From Chloroflexota bacterium (lineage in GTDB: Bacteria; Chloroflexota; Chloroflexia; Chloroflexales; Roseiflexaceae), in contig JACAEQ010000052.1 of the NCBI GenBank assembly GCA_013388755.1, forward strand, positions 1-64,000: a stretch of DNA of 64,000 nucleotides, in the 5' to 3' direction. Of the stretch, positions 61,712 to 64,000 are shown piece after piece; within the stretch, counting starts at the first letter, position 1; the number at the start of each line of letters is the position of its first letter. The notes below the pieces were generated by a model. The model was not told the DNA's origin. It saw only the letters and a list, made by a program, of their open reading frames with translations, and searched no databases. The position numbers were made by a program, and so were the translations under genes.

Positions 61712-61741
61712 GGGAGAAGGAGGCAGCTTCGTGCGACCGGG

Positions 61742-62113
61742 TTATCCCCCGCCCTGGCGTTGCTTCTGCTCCTCGCTGCGCGCTTCGAGCCACAGATACC
61801 CGCCGCCTGCCGCTGCCGCCGCCGCCGCGAATGCCAGTGCCAGGCCAGCGCGGCGATGTCCCTCGGCAGACCGTTCAGCGCGCAACCGGGCAGCGCGCAG
61901 ATCGGTTGCGGGTAACCCTTCGATGCCGCCACGCAGGGCTGCCGCTGCCGAGCGCACCAGTTCCTGTTGTTCAACGAACAGCAACGCTCCGGAGATCCCA
62001 CGCGCCACGAGCAATGTCAGTGCGCCTGCAATGATCGCCAGCGCCAGGCTCAGCGCCACGCGCCGCAGCCATGCCTGGTCCAGCGTCTGCGCGTGTTGAT
62101 TCTTGCCGATCAT
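61742..62113 (-). CDS. Small two-helix membrane protein, unknown
   Basis: 123 residues. Hydrophobic helices at about residues 18-38 and 88-108 flank a polar helical segment with repeated Arg/Glu (ATDLRAARLRAERSAEGH). The extreme C-terminus is charged. A GGGGGT lies upstream of the ATG. Family not recognised. It is just downstream of the Nudix gene (18-base gap, same strand), so it is probably co-transcribed, but this gives no function. Confidence 0.55.
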   Translation of the reverse strand: MIGKNQHAQTLDQAWLRRVALSLALAIIAGALTLLVARGISGALLFVEQQELVRSAAAALRGGIEGLPATDLRAARLRAERSAEGHRRAGLALAFAAAAAAAGGGYLWLEARSEEQKQRQGGG

Positions 62114-62130
62114 AGTTACACCCCCGCGCC

Positions 62131-62715
62131 TTACGGCGGGTTCTCCTCCGTCAGAATCTCGTGGACGACACGATGCACCACGGCGCGGAAACGTCCCCAG
62201 GCGCGCCAGTTCCCGCCGATGTCCACATCTTCGGCGTCTGGTGCGGCATCGAGTATCGCTGCGAGCGCCGGCAGATCGGCCACGGTGATCTCGCGGAATG
62301 AACCGATCCGTTCCTCCGGATCGCGTACTGCCAGCTCTCCACCGAGCTCATCGAGCAGAAACGCAAATGTGGCAAATGGCGCTGGCTGGTATTCGATCAC
62401 CGCCAGGAATTGCCGTACCGCGACAAGCAGGCCGGTTTCTTCTTCCACCTCGCGCCACAACGCCGCTTCGATCGATTCGCCGTGCGCGACGCCGCCGGTC
62501 AGCAGGCGATAGCACCCGGCTGGATAGAATGTCTTGATTGCGGTCAGCAGGCATCCATTGCGCCGCTGCACGACCATGCAGACTTCGCCGTACCGATCCG
62601 GTTTCGTCAACGGATCGAACAGAGCGCCATCCAGGGTGACAGTCACGCGACGTGGCTGGCCGTAGGCTGCGGCAAGTGTTGCGATCTCGGTTTCGACCGA
62701 AGTAGAAAGCGGCAT
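62131..62715 (-). CDS. Nudix hydrolase
   Basis: 194 residues. The Nudix box is complete: GGVAHGESIEAALWREVEEETGLL fits GX5EX7REUXEEXGU. It is preceded by YGEVCMVVQRRNGCLLTAIK and followed by beta strands typical of the fold. Nudix enzymes hydrolyse nucleoside diphosphates linked to other groups; the substrate cannot be inferred from this sequence. Upstream 98 bases to the next gene contain a short TATCGGCTA microrepeat. Confidence 0.88.
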   Translation of the reverse strand: MPLSTSVETEIATLAAAYGQPRRVTVTLDGALFDPLTKPDRYGEVCMVVQRRNGCLLTAIKTFYPAGCYRLLTGGVAHGESIEAALWREVEEETGLLVAVRQFLAVIEYQPAPFATFAFLLDELGGELAVRDPEERIGSFREITVADLPALAAILDAAPDAEDVDIGGNWRAWGRFRAVVHRVVHEILTEENPP

Positions 62716-62813
62716 CGTTCTGAAACGCTGGTGTCGCGCCCCTCAGCATCACCGTGTCTTCACGGCCCATGCGTTCCTGATGGCACAACGTACAACTGTG
62801 GCACGCCTATCGG

Positions 62814-64000
62814 CTATTGGCTATCCTGGTGCGGCGCATGCACTGGCAGGCCGAGCTGGCGGCGGCGTTCATCGGCCAGGCGACGCTTTTCCGCCAGCGC
62901 TTCATCGGTAATATACTCATCGAACGAGCGTAGACCGGCAAGTTCAAGGCCATGTTTCTTCATGAGCCGGTACATTTCCTTGGCCTTTTCGATGTCAATG
63001 TTGCGGCCAAGCGTATAGTCGCCGTACATGTGCTCCATCGTGAGCAGGGCGGTTTCGGAGAGGCAGGCATACGCCGTGCCTGGCGGCAGGCCAATGTCGA
63101 AACCGAAATCCGGCTCACCGGGCAGCAAGATTTCGCCCGACTCAATCACGAGCACATCGGGGCGGCGCGCGGCATCTTCCTTCTTGACGTCCGGTGGGCG
63201 CGCGACGTCGCATACCACCGCGCCCGGCTTGAGCTTATCCACATTAATGACCTTGCCACTCAGCGCCGAGGTCGTCGTGACAATCAGGTCGCACTCTGCC
63301 AGGTAGGCATCGGCACTGGTTGTGGCCGTGATGCGCGCTCCCGGTGTTTCGTCCTCGATCTGCTTCTTGAGCGCCAGCAGGCGTTCAGCGCGCGGGGCGA
63401 CCAGCACCACATCACCGATCGCCTGCGCCAGCAGACGCGCGCAGACCGAGCCGATCGAGCCGGTGGCGCCGACGACCATGGCCTTCCCTCTGGTCAGATC
63501 GGTGGCGCCCATTTTGATCACGGCCTGCTTGGCAGCTTCGAGCGTTGCAGCAACGGTCAGCGAGTTTCCGGATGTGATGCCGATATCGCTCTTCTGAGCT
63601 ACAGTAATGCCAGCATCGCCCACCACCGATGTAAAGGCGCCGAGGCCCATCAATTTCGCACCCATACGCTCGGCCATGCGCGCGCACTTGATCAGGCGGC
63701 GATAGGTGAACGAGGTGTCGCGGCGCATCAACTCGCGTGGCGTGGCGCCAAGGGTGAACAACACGCCTTCGATCTCTTCGCCGGTTGCTTTCGATCGAAT
63801 ACCGCGTATTTTTGAAATGTACATCGGCGGAAATTCGGCTGCCACGCGCTCGACAAGCCGTTGCGGCAGATGGCGAGTAAACCGAAAACGCGGATGGTTG
63901 GCGATGAAGCGTGGCGAGAGCGGGTGGATAACAAAGGCAAACCGCGGCTTCTCGACCGTTTCGCTGAGCCGGATGACCTCCGGCCCCCATTCTGCGTCAT
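62814..64000 (-). CDS. Acyl-ACP-reductase-like NAD(P)-dependent dehydrogenase (N-terminus beyond the right edge)
   Basis: About 395 residues are visible; the frame stays open through 64000, so the start lies outside. Segments: [76 protein letters not shown], a Rossmann loop [17 protein letters not shown] and [11 protein letters not shown]. This arrangement resembles the long-chain acyl-ACP reductases of cyanobacteria and related Chloroflexota dehydrogenases, which reduce fatty acyl groups to aldehydes. A GTG at 63845 could be mistaken for the start but conserved sequence continues upstream of it. Exact reaction uncertain. Confidence 0.68.
   Translation of the reverse strand, partial: DAEWGPEVIRLSETVEKPRFAFVIHPLSPRFIANHPRFRFTRHLPQRLVERVAAEFPPMYISKIRGIRSKATGEEIEGVLFTLGATPRELMRRDTSFTYRRLIKCARMAERMGAKLMGLGAFTSVVGDAGITVAQKSDIGITSGNSLTVAATLEAAKQAVIKMGATDLTRGKAMVVGATGSIGSVCARLLAQAIGDVVLVAPRAERLLALKKQIEDETPGARITATTSADAYLAECDLIVTTTSALSGKVINVDKLKPGAVVCDVARPPDVKKEDAARRPDVLVIESGEILLPGEPDFGFDIGLPPGTAYACLSETALLTMEHMYGDYTLGRNIDIEKAKEMYRLMKKHGLELAGLRSFDEYITDEALAEKRRLADERRRQLGLPVHAPHQDSQ

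Noticed and set aside
1-64000. tRNA, rRNA or riboswitch genes
   Set aside because: None of the conserved tRNA arms, rRNA stretches or known riboswitch cores was found by reading both strands; a covariance-model scan would be needed to be sure.

Overview
The window reads as bacterial chromosome from a Chloroflexota (Chloroflexi) lineage, most like Roseiflexus or other Chloroflexales. This is an inference from the high GC content, the menaquinone methyltransferase, Rex, a long Era GTPase, the abundance of DUF11/CAP surface proteins and dense small palindromic repeats. No rRNA, tRNA or CRISPR array was seen. Genes are tightly packed. The left half is almost entirely minus-strand and most of the right half is plus-strand.

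Layout. At 1-4.5 kb are an AraM-like sn-glycerol-1-phosphate dehydrogenase, a GH35 beta-galactosidase and the redox repressor Rex (all minus). At 4.5-30 kb lies one very long minus-strand block and the centrepiece of the window. Read in its own direction it encodes three secreted or surface proteins (an anchored protein, a CAP-domain protein and a large DUF11 protein), two TadE/TadG pseudopilin-like proteins, a small frameshifted membrane protein, CpaB, two separate VirB11/TadA-type ATPases, the CpaE/TadZ ATPase, TadB and TadC. It then continues without a break into type IV secretion (conjugation-type) parts: a VirB8/NTF2-like protein, a VirB6/TrbL channel protein, a double-headed peptidoglycan hydrolase, a VirB2-like small membrane protein, a PrgI/VirB3 protein, a VirB4 ATPase apparently split in two genes, a PEGA/propeller-like membrane protein, and an FtsK/VirD4-like protein that has lost its Walker A motif. 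No relaxase, VirB7/9/10, prepilin peptidase or Flp pilin was recognised. The best reading is a chromosomal hybrid Tad/type IV envelope machine for pili or protein secretion rather than a conjugative element.

At 30-36 kb: a vapBC toxin-antitoxin pair with a near-consensus promoter, a methyltransferase, SbcD, an ABC-F ATPase behind a strong terminator hairpin (possible attenuator), and an LLM-family oxidoreductase. At 36.5-42.6 kb: a 2004-residue lipoprotein alpha-2-macroglobulin homologue whose thioester motif is lost. At 42.8-55.9 kb: a Gfo/Idh/MocA oxidoreductase, a methyltransferase, an asparaginase with both catalytic Thr replaced by Ser, type III pantothenate kinase (coaX) with an altered motif, menG, a DUF4230 protein, Era with an N-terminal DUF2283-like extension, an MFS transporter, a 39-residue membrane peptide, panE, type I pantothenate kinase (coaA) and an acyl-CoA synthetase. 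At 56-64 kb: a GT4 glycosyltransferase between two 178-bp direct repeats, an unusual CHAT-TM-LysM-polysaccharide deacetylase fusion, two XdhC-family genes, a small membrane protein, a Nudix hydrolase and a truncated acyl-ACP-reductase-like dehydrogenase running off the right edge.

Repeats are a second theme. There are two MITE-like inverted-repeat families (three copies each, one pair abutting), a direct-repeat family around the glycosyltransferase, a 38-bp tandem triplet at the left edge, and 9-nt tandem repeats placed at gene junctions of the Tad block.
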